A stretch of 64,000 nt of DNA from JAZKFT01 sp040386335 (GCA_040386335.1 JAZKFT010000035.1:62001-126000); one strand, 5' to 3'; counted from the stretch's first letter, positions 1 to 9,145 are shown. Notes: generated by a model not told the origin, from the sequence alone. Program-made: numbers and translations.

Positions 1-555
1 TTGTGGGGTAGTGCTTTTTATTTCCAGCATGTACAATTCGCTGTAGACAGGCACAGGCGATTTTCTGCTAAAAGCTTCGCCGGCTACCAGTTTGAACTGC
101 AGGTCTCCCTCAGTCCAGGTGGGAATTTCGTCCTCGCCGACATGACAAAACTCCGGTACCATTTGCTCCAGTTCTTTTGGCAGAGCCACCCAAATTTGCA
201 GGCCATGCATTGCTTTATCCGAACGACGTAAATACTCCGGTGTGCGTTCTGAATGTACAATTCCTTTTCCCGCGGTCATCCAGTTCACGGCTCCGGGTTT
301 GATCTCGACTTCTGTTCCCAAAGTATCCCGGTGCATGATGCTGCCTTCAAACAGGAAAGTAAGCGTGGAAAGCCCTATATGCGGATGCGGTAACACGTCG
401 AAATTTTCGCGTTCATTCATTTTAACCGGACCCATATGGTCGATAAAAATAAATGGCCCTACCATTCTTTTTTCCCGGAACGGCAGCAGGCGGCCCACCA
501 TAAACTTTCCGATGGTGGTGGCACGCTCTTCGATAATGAGGTTGATGTTTGACAT
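1..555 (-). CDS. Pirin family protein (3' end outside window)
   Basis: The frame starts at an ATG at 555 and runs off the left edge of the window, giving 185 residues of the N-terminal cupin and the start of the second domain. It carries the pirin metal site: HPHIG (H57, H59) and, after GAVNWMTAGKG, H101 and E103, the same spacing as in human pirin. Family members bind iron; some have quercetin 2,3-dioxygenase activity and others act as redox-dependent regulators, so the substrate cannot be named. It follows the DUF2490 gene on the same strand with a strong inverted repeat between them, so cotranscription is uncertain. Confidence 0.93.
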   Translation of the reverse strand, partial: MSNINLIIEERATTIGKFMVGRLLPFREKRMVGPFIFIDHMGPVKMNERENFDVLPHPHIGLSTLTFLFEGSIMHRDTLGTEVEIKPGAVNWMTAGKGIVHSERTPEYLRRSDKAMHGLQIWVALPKELEQMVPEFCHVGEDEIPTWTEGDLQFKLVAGEAFSRKSPVPVYSELYMLEIKSTTPQ

Positions 556-590
556 TGAGGAAAGGTCCTGATTAAATTCGTGATCGCAAA

Positions 591-624
591 ACCCTGACGG
601 GGCGAAAGCCAGCCCCGGCAGGGT
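591..624. terminator. Inverted repeat between DUF2490 gene and pirin
   Basis: ACCCTG and CGGGGC on the left pair with GCCCCG and CAGGGT on the right. There is one mismatch in a 13-position stem and an 8-base loop. On the minus strand the stem is followed by only TTTTG. It may be a weak terminator downstream of the DUF2490 gene or an mRNA-stabilising hairpin. Confidence 0.4.
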
Positions 625-640
625 GGCTTCTCCGCAATGC

Positions 641-1390
641 CTATTTCTTTCTCAGATCCAGGTTATGTAAATAAAACAGCCGAATGGTGTTTGTACTCCT
701 GTATTTGTTGCCAGCCGCGAGTTGTTGAAATACATTCATAAATCCCAACTGTATATTGTCGTGGGCATTGGTATGGTAGGCAAATCCGAGGAAAAACCTG
801 TTTTGATCGAAATAATTGTAAACGATTTGTTTGCCAAAATTGACATGTACTTCGTTGTTGATGACAGCGGAAAAAGTTTTCGGGGCAAATGGTGTTTTGC
901 TTAGTGGTATCCCCATAAAAAAATTATACCTCAGTTTCCAGTTGAAGCTGTAACCCGAAGCCAGGGTACTGTCGTTGGCTATTTTGCGACGGAATCGTTC
1001 ATCGAGCCGAAACCATTGCATCAGCCGTATTTTGGGGTATTTGGTATGCCATTGTATTTGCTGCCATGGCCTATGTTCTGGCTGCGAAATATCTTTATGA
1101 TTATCGCCGGGAAAAAAGTTTACAAAGGCATAACCCGCCGTTATTTTGGCATTGTCATTCAGGTAATAGGTAAGGCCGATACGGTTTAAACTCACAGACA
1201 GGTCCTTTACAAAATCATCTTTGGTGCGTAGCTGTATATCCAGCCAACCACCCCATTTATTGCTAAAACGGGTTTGGTTGAAATAGCCCAGCCATACTTG
1301 CTCTACATGCTCGGTTTGTTTGGTTTGTGCCAGGGTCGCTGTATTGGCGATGGTAACTGAGAGTATTAAGATCAGTAGTGTTGCTTTCAT
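641..1390 (-). CDS. DUF2490 domain outer-membrane-like protein
   Basis: A 249-residue protein with an N-terminal signal peptide (about residues 1-21, ending TLAQ). The mature part alternates short amphipathic strands rich in aromatic residues (WLGYFNQTRFSNKWGGW near the start, RLFYLHNLDLRKK at the end), as expected for a small beta-barrel. The WLGY.NQ....KW..W.D.Q.R opening and the R..Q.W.R.DERF region are typical of DUF2490. The family's function is not known. It lies between the TonB receptor terminator and pirin on the same strand. The start has the signal peptide directly behind it, so no alternative is needed. Confidence 0.8.
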   Translation of the reverse strand: MKATLLILILSVTIANTATLAQTKQTEHVEQVWLGYFNQTRFSNKWGGWLDIQLRTKDDFVKDLSVSLNRIGLTYYLNDNAKITAGYAFVNFFPGDNHKDISQPEHRPWQQIQWHTKYPKIRLMQWFRLDERFRRKIANDSTLASGYSFNWKLRYNFFMGIPLSKTPFAPKTFSAVINNEVHVNFGKQIVYNYFDQNRFFLGFAYHTNAHDNIQLGFMNVFQQLAAGNKYRSTNTIRLFYLHNLDLRKK

Positions 1391-1543
1391 CTGTATTTTT
1401 TAAGTAGCTGGTAAAAAATCTTCAATCGTCTTGCTGCGAAAATCGGGAATTAAGGTATACCGCGAATTGGCCGGCTTTGTTTTTATGATGCGCGGTTGGT
1501 ATGCATTGTCTATTGTCTTTTCAGACACAGGGAATACAGCGCC

Positions 1544-1572
1544 AAAAAAAAGCGACCTTTTTACAGGTCACT
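1544..1572 (-). terminator. Intrinsic terminator of the TonB receptor gene
   Basis: On the minus strand AGTGACCT pairs with AGGTCGCT across a 6-base loop (one mismatch), and eight T residues follow. It lies about 58 bases past the receptor stop codon. The plus strand also has a short T run after the stem, so it could work in both directions. Confidence 0.75.
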
Positions 1573-1629
1573 CTTTTTACTCAACGATTGCTTGCCAAAG
1601 AATTGAAGAAGTTAAATGATTTTGACATC

Positions 1630-4212
1630 TCAGAACGCGTAGCGTAAAGTCACCCCATAGGTGCGCGGATCGCCCAATACACCCGCATAGTGCCCGGCAT
1701 TACCCCCGGCTGGTAATAGTTGTTCGAAATAATCTTTGTCGAGCAAATTGCGACCCCAGATAAAAGCGGAGAAGCCATTGCTGGTTCTAAAACCGACCCT
1801 GCCATTAAGCAGCGCGTAACCATCAATATTCAAAACAGCAGAAGGGGACGGACTGGAAGAGAATTTTGAACGATAATAAGTGTCGAATGCAACAAAGAAT
1901 TTCCCTGCCTTTTCTAAAAACAACGCGGGTGTAACAAACTCTCCACCCAGAGATCCGGCCCATTTTGATATACCTGGCAGTTGTCCACCAGAAATATCTT
2001 TAAATGCTTTTTGCGCACCATTTTCTGTTAATCCTGTTTCTTCAAGCGGTAACGGGGCATTTGTAAATTTCACATACTTAGCGTCAGTATAAGCTAAAGC
2101 GCCATAGAAACTAAAATGCTGGTTGGCTTTGATATTGGCATCGATTTCGAGGCCTTTTACATTTACCTTTTCTGCATTGGCTATATAGCCACGGTTTACA
2201 CCCAGCTCCGCTGATTGAACATTGGTTTGGTAGTTTTTAATATCGGTATTATGGTAAACAACGTTGAATGTGAAGTTGTCTACCGGGTTTGTTTTGATGC
2301 CTATTTCTGAATGCTTCACATCCTCTGGTTTAATCACTGCCAGGTCGGTAGCGGCTCCACCACCAGTCGCTGACGGAAGCCCTGCGACATTTACACCTAC
2401 AGGCTTGAAGCTGGTAGAATAAGTGGCGAACGCGTTCACTCGTGTAGTTGGTTTATATGCCACTGTAAGTTGATAGGTGAGGTTTCTTTCATCTGCATCA
2501 GCTATATAAGACTGGCTGCTGTATACGCCATTCTTTAAGGCCAGCAATGCCGGGTCTGTGGTTTGAAGGCCACCTGAGGCTACACGATTATAGCTTACAT
2601 CTTTTTCGTCGTAGTTAGCACGAATACCCGGCAAAACATGGAACTTTTCGCCAATTTCCCAATCCAGGTTGGCGAATGCCGCTGCGCTTTTTGATTTGAT
2701 GGAAGCTTTGGTATAGATGCCGTAGCCTTCAAAAAGACCTGGTGTTTTCCAAAGGGCGGTGTTGGTAGAGCTTTGAGAAAAACGCCACTGTGCTGATCCT
2801 GATTCTTCGGTACCATCAATCTTCACCTCCTGGTCAATAAAGAATAATCCAACCACACCGCTCAGGTGAGGGGCGAATTCACCGGCATAACGGATCTCCT
2901 GCGACCAGTTTTTGTGTTTGGCCGGGTTTTGCGATTTTGCCAGTGCCTGCAAGCCTGTAAAATCCCTGTCGTTCGACGGACCCCAGGTCCAATAGCGCCA
3001 TGCAGTTGTAGAAGTGAGTGTACCCGATCCGATTTTAGAGTCGATATTCAGTGACACGCCACCCAGGTCGTTGTCAGAATTCCATGGGGTATCATGATCA
3101 ATAAGACGGTCGAATGGATTCAGGCTGGGGAGTTGGTAGTTCAGATCTGAAATGATGGCGTTGAATTGACGGTAGGCTGGACGTTTTGTGGTTACCACAC
3201 CAGCTACAACCTGTGCGTAACCATCAGGCCGCTGGCGCGAATTGTCTCCGGACAATGTAATGGTCGTTTTCTCAGACGCCTGGAACAGCAACTGGCCACG
3301 GAAGCCCAGGTTGTTAATGTCGTTGGTGGATTTACCGGTACGTACATTTTCCAGAACTCCATCCCGTTGCGTGCCTGAGAAAGATACCCTTGCAGCTAAT
3401 TTCTTGCTCAACGCACCCGTAACGGAGGCCTTGGCCTGGACGTATCCATAGTTGCCATAACTTAATTCAAGGTTGGCCCCGGGCCTAAAACTGGCTTTAC
3501 GTGTAGTGATGTTAAAGGCACCAGATGTGGTATTCTTTCCGAAAAGTGTTCCTTGCGGACCCCTTAATACTTCTATGCGGTCTACATCTATAAAATCAAG
3601 CGTTGCAGCTGCGGGACGGGCAAAATATACACCATCTACATAAAAGCCTACACCCGGATCAAGCCCGTCGTTTGTCAATCCGAATGGCGAACCCAGGCCA
3701 CGGATGTTGATACCTGTGTTGCGGGGATTTGATGTATACAGCTGAACCGATGGCATGAGCTCCTTTAAACGATTGGGGTTAAAGGCTCCGGCCTCTTCGG
3801 CTTTAGCACCGCTAACCACAGAAATGGCTATCGGAATACTCTGTAAATTCTCCAGGCGGCGCCTTGAGGTTACCGTAACAGAACCCAGTTCATTGGTATT
3901 TTCATCCAGCGTGATCACTACGTTCGTTTCACTGATAACCACCTCTTTTTTTGCGTAGCCCTGGTAAGATACGATAAGTGTGAAAGGCAATTTCTGGCCG
4001 GTGATCAAACCAAATTCACCTTTTCCGTTGGTAAAAGCTCCATTGGTTGTTCCTTTAATAGATACAGATGCACCAATGAGTGCTTCGCTTGTTTTGCCAT
4101 CGGTTACTTTTCCCGAAACAGTGGCATTGATTTCGGGTGTATTCTGGGCCCATGTAAATACAGGCAGCAGAAATGCCCATATTACAAAAGCAGATTTCAA
4201 TTTGAGTGTCAT
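1630..4212 (-). CDS. TonB-dependent outer-membrane receptor
   Basis: An 860-residue receptor. The open frame extends upstream to 4320, but the ATG at 4212 starts a clear signal peptide (MTLKLKSAFVIWAFLLPVF, ending TWAQ), so I use that. A carboxypeptidase-regulatory-like domain follows (about 30-105), then a plug with DVDRIEVLRGPQGTLFGKNT, then a 22-strand-type barrel ending in YGVTLRYAF with the terminal Phe used for barrel assembly. The plug is of the ordinary substrate-receptor type rather than SusC, and no SusD partner is adjacent. The ligand is unknown; siderophores, cobalamin or small organics are possible. A dyad pair upstream suggests specific regulation. Confidence 0.88.
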   Translation of the reverse strand: MTLKLKSAFVIWAFLLPVFTWAQNTPEINATVSGKVTDGKTSEALIGASVSIKGTTNGAFTNGKGEFGLITGQKLPFTLIVSYQGYAKKEVVISETNVVITLDENTNELGSVTVTSRRRLENLQSIPIAISVVSGAKAEEAGAFNPNRLKELMPSVQLYTSNPRNTGINIRGLGSPFGLTNDGLDPGVGFYVDGVYFARPAAATLDFIDVDRIEVLRGPQGTLFGKNTTSGAFNITTRKASFRPGANLELSYGNYGYVQAKASVTGALSKKLAARVSFSGTQRDGVLENVRTGKSTNDINNLGFRGQLLFQASEKTTITLSGDNSRQRPDGYAQVVAGVVTTKRPAYRQFNAIISDLNYQLPSLNPFDRLIDHDTPWNSDNDLGGVSLNIDSKIGSGTLTSTTAWRYWTWGPSNDRDFTGLQALAKSQNPAKHKNWSQEIRYAGEFAPHLSGVVGLFFIDQEVKIDGTEESGSAQWRFSQSSTNTALWKTPGLFEGYGIYTKASIKSKSAAAFANLDWEIGEKFHVLPGIRANYDEKDVSYNRVASGGLQTTDPALLALKNGVYSSQSYIADADERNLTYQLTVAYKPTTRVNAFATYSTSFKPVGVNVAGLPSATGGGAATDLAVIKPEDVKHSEIGIKTNPVDNFTFNVVYHNTDIKNYQTNVQSAELGVNRGYIANAEKVNVKGLEIDANIKANQHFSFYGALAYTDAKYVKFTNAPLPLEETGLTENGAQKAFKDISGGQLPGISKWAGSLGGEFVTPALFLEKAGKFFVAFDTYYRSKFSSSPSPSAVLNIDGYALLNGRVGFRTSNGFSAFIWGRNLLDKDYFEQLLPAGGNAGHYAGVLGDPRTYGVTLRYAF

Positions 4213-4382
4213 TATTTTAAGCAGATTTAATTTTTGATAATTGGGCCCAACAGCTGATTCTTTTACCTGGGGCCTTTCGATTTTTACCGTGTCATTTTTA
4301 ACACAGATGGTGGCGATCATTCAACCGCAACATCGCCGGGTGTCAATCAAAATCATGTGGTGGTTTTTGGATTTAATAATTG

Positions 4383-4464
4383 TCTATCATTTTTATAGAC
4401 ATTAAATGCATAGCTTTGGGCCAGTGCACGGCAAATGTAATTAAATCTCTATTAAATTAGTAGA
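4383..4464. promoter_or_regulatory. Two copies of a TCTAT-N7-RTAGA dyad
   Basis: TCTAT-CATTTTT-ATAGA lies at 4383-4399 and TCTAT-TAAATTA-GTAGA at 4448-4464. Both are 5-7-5 dyads, with centres 65 bases apart, and they sit on either side of the candidate -7 box. The inner copy is extended to a perfect 7-bp stem (4381-4401). The arrangement fits a dimeric regulator binding two sites. The regulator is not identified. Confidence 0.5.
4432..4439 (-). promoter_or_regulatory. Candidate -7 box of TonB receptor promoter
   Basis: The minus strand reads TACATTTG, an exact match to the Bacteroidota -7 consensus TAnnTTTG. No good TTTG lies 19-21 bases upstream. Instead that space is taken by a dyad, which would suit an activator-dependent or repressed promoter. 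Confidence 0.42.
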
Positions 4465-4506
4465 CTATTAAAAATAATTTTTTTAGCCTGGCTGTGCGGG
4501 CTTGAT

Positions 4507-6057
4507 TTAAACTTTTGGCTGCTGGCTTCTCCAATCAGTAAAAGCCTTGATAGTTGGGAATATAAAAGGCTTTAAACCCCCTGCCAGCAAGAGTTTCGCA
4601 GTTTTGCCCGCGGGGCATGCATGCAAAGCATCGTCGTTGATAAAGGTTTTGTACTGCTCGTATTGCTGAAAACTGGTCCAGAAAATAAATGGTGCTTTAT
4701 TTATGGCTGCCTGTATTTCTTCCGCATGTTTTGGGATCAGCTCATAGGTAGCGGCTGCATCCCAACCGTCTGCTATCCAATGGTGCGCACTGCTGGTATT
4801 GGTAATGATTTGGATATCGCGTCTTTTAAGCTTTACCAGCGGGCTTTCCCATGTAGACTGTAAAAATTCCAATCCCAGTCCATCAGCGCAGCCCTCCACC
4901 CAAATACCTTTTTTTGCTAATTCGTACCAGGTCCGGGTACCGGCTGCCCATACTTTTTTTCCGGCTATTTTATTGACCAGGGCTGTTGAATGGATGGCTT
5001 TGTGACTGGAGATGAACACCGCGTTTTGCCCCCTGTCTACTAAAGGGGTGCCTCCCTGCAATGATGAAGCATCTTCGTCCAGGAACTGATAGCTAAAAAA
5101 ATCTTTCATGTAATCCGTGGATGAAAAGAGTTCCTTGGCGGTTATGTCCGTGGGCATCTCAAAATCCCATTCGGTAAATGGCTGACTATTTTCATTTGCC
5201 CCTGAAGTGTAGGTAAAGGAAGTATTTTCGGTATCAACATGAAATACACCAAATTGCTGCGAACATCCATAGCCATATTTTTGAGCATAGACTCTTTCCT
5301 GCAAAATAGCATTTGTAAAAACTTCACTTTTTATTCGTTCTAAAATTTCGATGGCGTCTGTGTTATCGGCCGTTGCTTCTGCTACAATAGCGCCCTGGCC
5401 CGCCGCTGGCGGACATTCGAATAGTGGTAGTACCATCAGTTTTTTATTCTGTAGCAGCTGGCTGACTTTTTCTTTCGACGGTGAAAAGCGTAGAAGGCGG
5501 TTTAGCCCCGCTGCAGCCAATATAATACCGTCGTACTCCTGATCATTGAGCTTTTGTAAGCGGGTATCCACATTGCCCCGGATGGGCTGTGATTCAATAT
5601 GGACGGGATTTTCGGAGCCTTTTGGCAATGCTTTTTGCAAAAAGCCGGTGGCCATCAGGCTGCGTCGTGGCGAAGAAGTACCGATGGTTATTTTTTTTCC
5701 AGCTTTTATTTTATCCGTGATGTCTTCATTGAAAATGACCACATCCTGCAAACAATCCCTGTCAATAATAGCGTAGTGGTTCCCCTGGAAAAAATATTCA
5801 TTGCTCACGTCTTTCATGGAGTGAACAGCGAAATCGGCCTTGCCATTTTGCAGGCAATCCTGTATTTCACGGGTAAAAAAATCTTTGCCCTCGACGAGGT
5901 GCAGCGGTGTGTTTTGCTCCTTATCGCCTGCGGTTGTTTCTATCACCAGGTTGAGGGTAATCCCTGGAAAATGAGCCAGTATTTTTTGGGAGAAAATTTC
6001 GGCCTGTGCCAATGAAAGCCAGGAGCCCCGGCATGCTATATTGAACAATTGCTTCAT
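4507..6057 (-). CDS. hemC: Hydroxymethylbilane synthase fused to uroporphyrinogen-III synthase-like domain
   Basis: A 516-residue protein. Residues 1 to about 300 are porphobilinogen deaminase: NIACRGSWLSLAQAE opening, HSMKD with catalytic D83, SSPRRSLM near 130, and GYGCSQQFG with C265 as the likely dipyrromethane cofactor cysteine. The last 200 or so residues resemble HemD, including a conserved-type end (TAKLLLAGGLKPFIFPTIKAF). The fusion would take porphobilinogen to uroporphyrinogen III in one chain. Its ATG overlaps the aminolevulinate synthase stop by four bases (ATGA), so the two are translationally coupled. It closes the cysteine operon. The HemD assignment is weaker than HemC because HemD sequences diverge strongly. 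Confidence 0.85.
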   Translation of the reverse strand: MKQLFNIACRGSWLSLAQAEIFSQKILAHFPGITLNLVIETTAGDKEQNTPLHLVEGKDFFTREIQDCLQNGKADFAVHSMKDVSNEYFFQGNHYAIIDRDCLQDVVIFNEDITDKIKAGKKITIGTSSPRRSLMATGFLQKALPKGSENPVHIESQPIRGNVDTRLQKLNDQEYDGIILAAAGLNRLLRFSPSKEKVSQLLQNKKLMVLPLFECPPAAGQGAIVAEATADNTDAIEILERIKSEVFTNAILQERVYAQKYGYGCSQQFGVFHVDTENTSFTYTSGANENSQPFTEWDFEMPTDITAKELFSSTDYMKDFFSYQFLDEDASSLQGGTPLVDRGQNAVFISSHKAIHSTALVNKIAGKKVWAAGTRTWYELAKKGIWVEGCADGLGLEFLQSTWESPLVKLKRRDIQIITNTSSAHHWIADGWDAAATYELIPKHAEEIQAAINKAPFIFWTSFQQYEQYKTFINDDALHACPAGKTAKLLLAGGLKPFIFPTIKAFTDWRSQQPKV

Positions 6058-7289
6058 ATGGCAGCAGCCAATTCATCTGTTCTGGCTGCCAGACTTTGCT
6101 CTAAAACCTGCTTCAGGCTGGCGGCAAAGTTTTCCATATCCGCTTCTTCATGAAGTCTTGTTACTGTGATCCGCAGACAAGCTTCGCCCTTATTCACAGT
6201 GGGGAAATTAACGGGCTGAAGGTATACACCATGCTCAAACAACAATTTATCAGCTATTTGTTTGCACCGCACTTCGTCGCCAACGGGGATGGGAGTAATA
6301 TGAGAATTATTTTTGTTGTAAGTAATGCCATGCCTTTCCAGTATGCTCCTGAACAGTGCAATCTTTTGGTGGAAGATTTTCCGGGCTTCCGTATCCTGCA
6401 CCAGCATTTGAATGCTCTTATTGGCTGCGGCACATACAGCCGGGGGCAGGGAGGTGGTAAAAATGAAGCCACTGCCAAAACTCCGGATAGCATCCACCAT
6501 ATTTTTCGCCCCTGCAATATAACCGCCCACCACGCCAAAACCCTTTGCCAGCGTGCCATTGATAATATCGATCCCATTTTGTAAACCCAGCAGCGAAGTG
6601 ATACCGCCTCCGTCTTCGCCATATAAACCTACCGCATGAACTTCGTCCAAATAGGTAAGACAATTGTATTTTTTTGCCAGCAAAATAATCTCTTCCACCG
6701 GTGCTATGCTGCCGTTTATGGAGTATACCGATTCAAACACAATGATCTTTGGAATAGCGGCCGGCAGTTGTTGTAAAATTTCTTCCAGGTGCCTCACATC
6801 ATTATGCCTGAAAATCTTCTTCTCAGAGCCGCTTGCCTTAATACCCTCGATGATGGATGCATGATTTTTTTCATCTGAAATAAACACCAGGCCAGGGAAA
6901 AGTTTACCCAGGGTTCCGAGTGCGGTAAGATTGGCCAGGTATGCGCCACCAAATACGAGAGCAGCATCTTTTTTATGCAGTTGTGCAATGGTCTTTTCCA
7001 GCTCCCGGTGATAAATGGTGGTGCCGGAAATATTACGGGTGCCGCCACTTCCTGCGCCGCTGCGATAGGCTACCATACTGAGTTTTCCAATCACTTCTTC
7101 CTGAACACTCATGCCCATATAGTCGTTGCTGCACCAGTTTACAGCCATCTTCTTTTCACCCTTTTCGTTTTCGTAGTAAAAACGGGGAAAATGTTGGGCG
7201 CTTTTGTTAACATCTAAAAAATAACGGTATGCACCGCTGTCTTTTAGTTGTGCCAGTTTATTATTGAGTATGTCGTTATAATCGATCAT
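6054..7289 (-). CDS. hemA: 5-aminolevulinate synthase (Shemin pathway)
   Basis: A 411-residue PLP enzyme of the alpha-oxoamine synthase family that condenses glycine with succinyl-CoA. It is ALAS rather than KBL or BioF by its N-terminal YRYFLDVNK...FPRF segment, GAGSGGTRNISGTTIYHRELE (residues 78-98) and the FGSGFIFTTSLPP segment. By alignment from memory with Rhodobacter ALAS, the succinyl-CoA contacts R22, N55, T84 and N86 are conserved. K249 in NGTLAKGFG is the PLP lysine. It sits between cysI and hemC-hemD in a sulfur operon, so its likely job is to feed siroheme synthesis. Most Bacteroidota make aminolevulinate from glutamyl-tRNA, so transfer is plausible. Confidence 0.92.
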   Translation of the reverse strand: MIDYNDILNNKLAQLKDSGAYRYFLDVNKSAQHFPRFYYENEKGEKKMAVNWCSNDYMGMSVQEEVIGKLSMVAYRSGAGSGGTRNISGTTIYHRELEKTIAQLHKKDAALVFGGAYLANLTALGTLGKLFPGLVFISDEKNHASIIEGIKASGSEKKIFRHNDVRHLEEILQQLPAAIPKIIVFESVYSINGSIAPVEEIILLAKKYNCLTYLDEVHAVGLYGEDGGGITSLLGLQNGIDIINGTLAKGFGVVGGYIAGAKNMVDAIRSFGSGFIFTTSLPPAVCAAANKSIQMLVQDTEARKIFHQKIALFRSILERHGITYNKNNSHITPIPVGDEVRCKQIADKLLFEHGVYLQPVNFPTVNKGEACLRITVTRLHEEADMENFAASLKQVLEQSLAARTDELAAAI

Positions 7290-7301
7290 GGTTTGATAAT
7301 G

Positions 7302-7385
7302 GTCATTGAGTCAATAGGTCATTAAGTTTATTGTGCTAATGTCGGTGACGATAAATGACTTATTGACCCAATGACTAATGACACT
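7302..7385. repeat. Inverted pair of octad tracts in cysI-ALAS spacer
   Basis: The left tract reads GTCATTGA GTCAATAG GTCATTAA GTTTATTG. The right tract has TGAC every 8 bases in the opposite sense (ATGACTTA TTGACCCA ATGACTAA). The two halves could pair into a long imperfect hairpin between the cysI stop and the ALAS start. Confidence 0.65.
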
Positions 7386-7396
7386 GATGTTTCATC

Positions 7397-9064
7397 TTAT
7401 GCAAAGAGACTCCTTAATGTGTAATCACCAAAAGATTCTTTGCTGTTCCTTTCGTTTTTATACGAACCAAATAAGCTGTCGAGCTCTGTTAATATTCCTT
7501 TTTCGTCGAGGCTCTCCATGTAGAGCCTGTTTAACCGGGTTCCTTCGTTGTCGCCACCCAGGTGGAGATTGTATTTACCGGCAGCTGTGCCAACAAAACC
7601 AATTTCTGCCATCACCGCCCTGGCACAACCGTTGGGGCATCCCGTCATCCGGATAATGATATCGTCATTTGCGAGCTGGTGCTTTTCCAGCAAAGGCTCT
7701 ATTTTCGAAATAAGTGTGGGTAGGTACCGCTGTGCTTCAGCCAGTGCCAGCGGGCAGGTAGGTAAAGCTACACAAGCCATGGAATTTTTCCTGACGTTTG
7801 TCGCGTTCTCTGTGTGTTCTATTAGCTTGAACCTTTCCAGGATCGCGTTAACAGCTTCTTTATTTTCGGCGCTAATATCGCTCAGTATCAGGTTTTGGTT
7901 GGCTGTAAACAGGAAGTTGGAAAGGCCCGTTTTTGCTAATTCCAGCAAGGCTGTTTTCATGGCCAGGTTTTCATCGTCCAGTACCCGGCCATGTTCTACA
8001 AATAAGGTGTAGTACCAAAGCCCCTGCTCATTTTGCAGCCATCCGTAACGGTCTTTTCTTTCAGTGAATGTGTAGGGTTTTGCAGGCTGTAGTTTGAATC
8101 CAATGCGTTTTTCCAGTTCGGTTGTAAATCCATCCACTCCCATGCGGTCCACGGTATATTTTAGCCTGGCCAGTTTGCGATCGGCGCGGTTACCGAAATC
8201 ACGTTGAACAGTCAGTATTTCGTAAACCGCTTTCAATGTTTTTTCTTCGGTGTCGGTAAAGCCAATTACAGTACCTACCCTGGCATAGGTTTCGGTATTG
8301 CCATGGGTAGTGCTTAATCCACCACCGATGGCGATGTTAAAACCTACCAGTTTCTCATTTTCAATGATAGCAATGAGCCCAAGATCGTTTGCAAAAACAT
8401 CCACATCGTTATTGGGTGGTATGGCAATGGCAATCTTGAATTTGCGCGGCAGGTAACGATCCTGGTATAAAGGATCCACTTCTGATTGCTTCTCAATGAT
8501 TTTTTCATCATCTATCCAAATCTCGTAATAGGCCTGGGTCTTGGGCATCAGCAATTTGCTGATCTTATCGGCATAAGCAAACACTTCTCCATGAATGGCC
8601 GATTCGCCGGGATGCGAACTGCACAATACGTTCCGGTTGATATCACCACAGGTGGCTATCGAATCGAGATAGGCTTCTTTAAACGCCTGGATTGTGGGCT
8701 TAATTTTCGACTTCATCAAACCGTGTAACTGAATCGTTTGCCGCGTGGTGATCTTGATAACGCCGGTAGAATTCTCTCCTGCAATTTCATGCATGGCCAC
8801 CCATTGTTCCGGCTTTAAAAAGCCGCCCGGCAGCCGCAGCCTGATCATGAATGTGTAGAGACGGTCGAGTTTTTTGGAAGCCCTTTCTTCCCTGCGGTCC
8901 CGGTCGTCCTGCTGGTACATGCCGTGGAATTTTATCACGGCCTGGTCGTCTTCCCGTATAGCGCCAGTGATCTCATCGTACAGGCTTTCTACGATACTTC
9001 CCCTCAGGCCATCGCTTGCCGTTTTTATTTTTTCAATACCGGATAAAGTTATTTTTTCTGCCAT
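7397..9064 (-). CDS. cysI: Sulfite reductase hemoprotein subunit
   Basis: A 555-residue siroheme and [4Fe-4S] enzyme subunit that reduces sulfite to sulfide with six electrons. The cluster ligands are C431, C437, C476 and C480 (CVALPTC and GCPNGC), the same spacing as in E. coli CysI. TTRQTIQLHGL near 107 and CGDINRNVLCSSHPG near 139 are the conserved siroheme and sulfite-binding segments. Its flavoprotein partner cysJ is the next gene upstream in the operon, and genes for the siroheme precursor flank the pair on both sides. The length is normal (E. coli, 570). Confidence 0.96.
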   Translation of the reverse strand: MAEKITLSGIEKIKTASDGLRGSIVESLYDEITGAIREDDQAVIKFHGMYQQDDRDRREERASKKLDRLYTFMIRLRLPGGFLKPEQWVAMHEIAGENSTGVIKITTRQTIQLHGLMKSKIKPTIQAFKEAYLDSIATCGDINRNVLCSSHPGESAIHGEVFAYADKISKLLMPKTQAYYEIWIDDEKIIEKQSEVDPLYQDRYLPRKFKIAIAIPPNNDVDVFANDLGLIAIIENEKLVGFNIAIGGGLSTTHGNTETYARVGTVIGFTDTEEKTLKAVYEILTVQRDFGNRADRKLARLKYTVDRMGVDGFTTELEKRIGFKLQPAKPYTFTERKDRYGWLQNEQGLWYYTLFVEHGRVLDDENLAMKTALLELAKTGLSNFLFTANQNLILSDISAENKEAVNAILERFKLIEHTENATNVRKNSMACVALPTCPLALAEAQRYLPTLISKIEPLLEKHQLANDDIIIRMTGCPNGCARAVMAEIGFVGTAAGKYNLHLGGDNEGTRLNRLYMESLDEKGILTELDSLFGSYKNERNSKESFGDYTLRSLFA

Positions 9065-9145
9065 ATAAATCTTAGATAGTCGATGTTAGGTAATTGGCTG
9101 AATCAATTGGCCGATTCAGTGTTAGTTATTCCGAAAAGAATGACT

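Noticed and set aside
6054..7289. Glycine C-acetyltransferase (KBL) or BioF
   Set aside because: The GGTRNISGTT block and the N-terminal YR.F.D....FPR segment are specific to aminolevulinate synthase.
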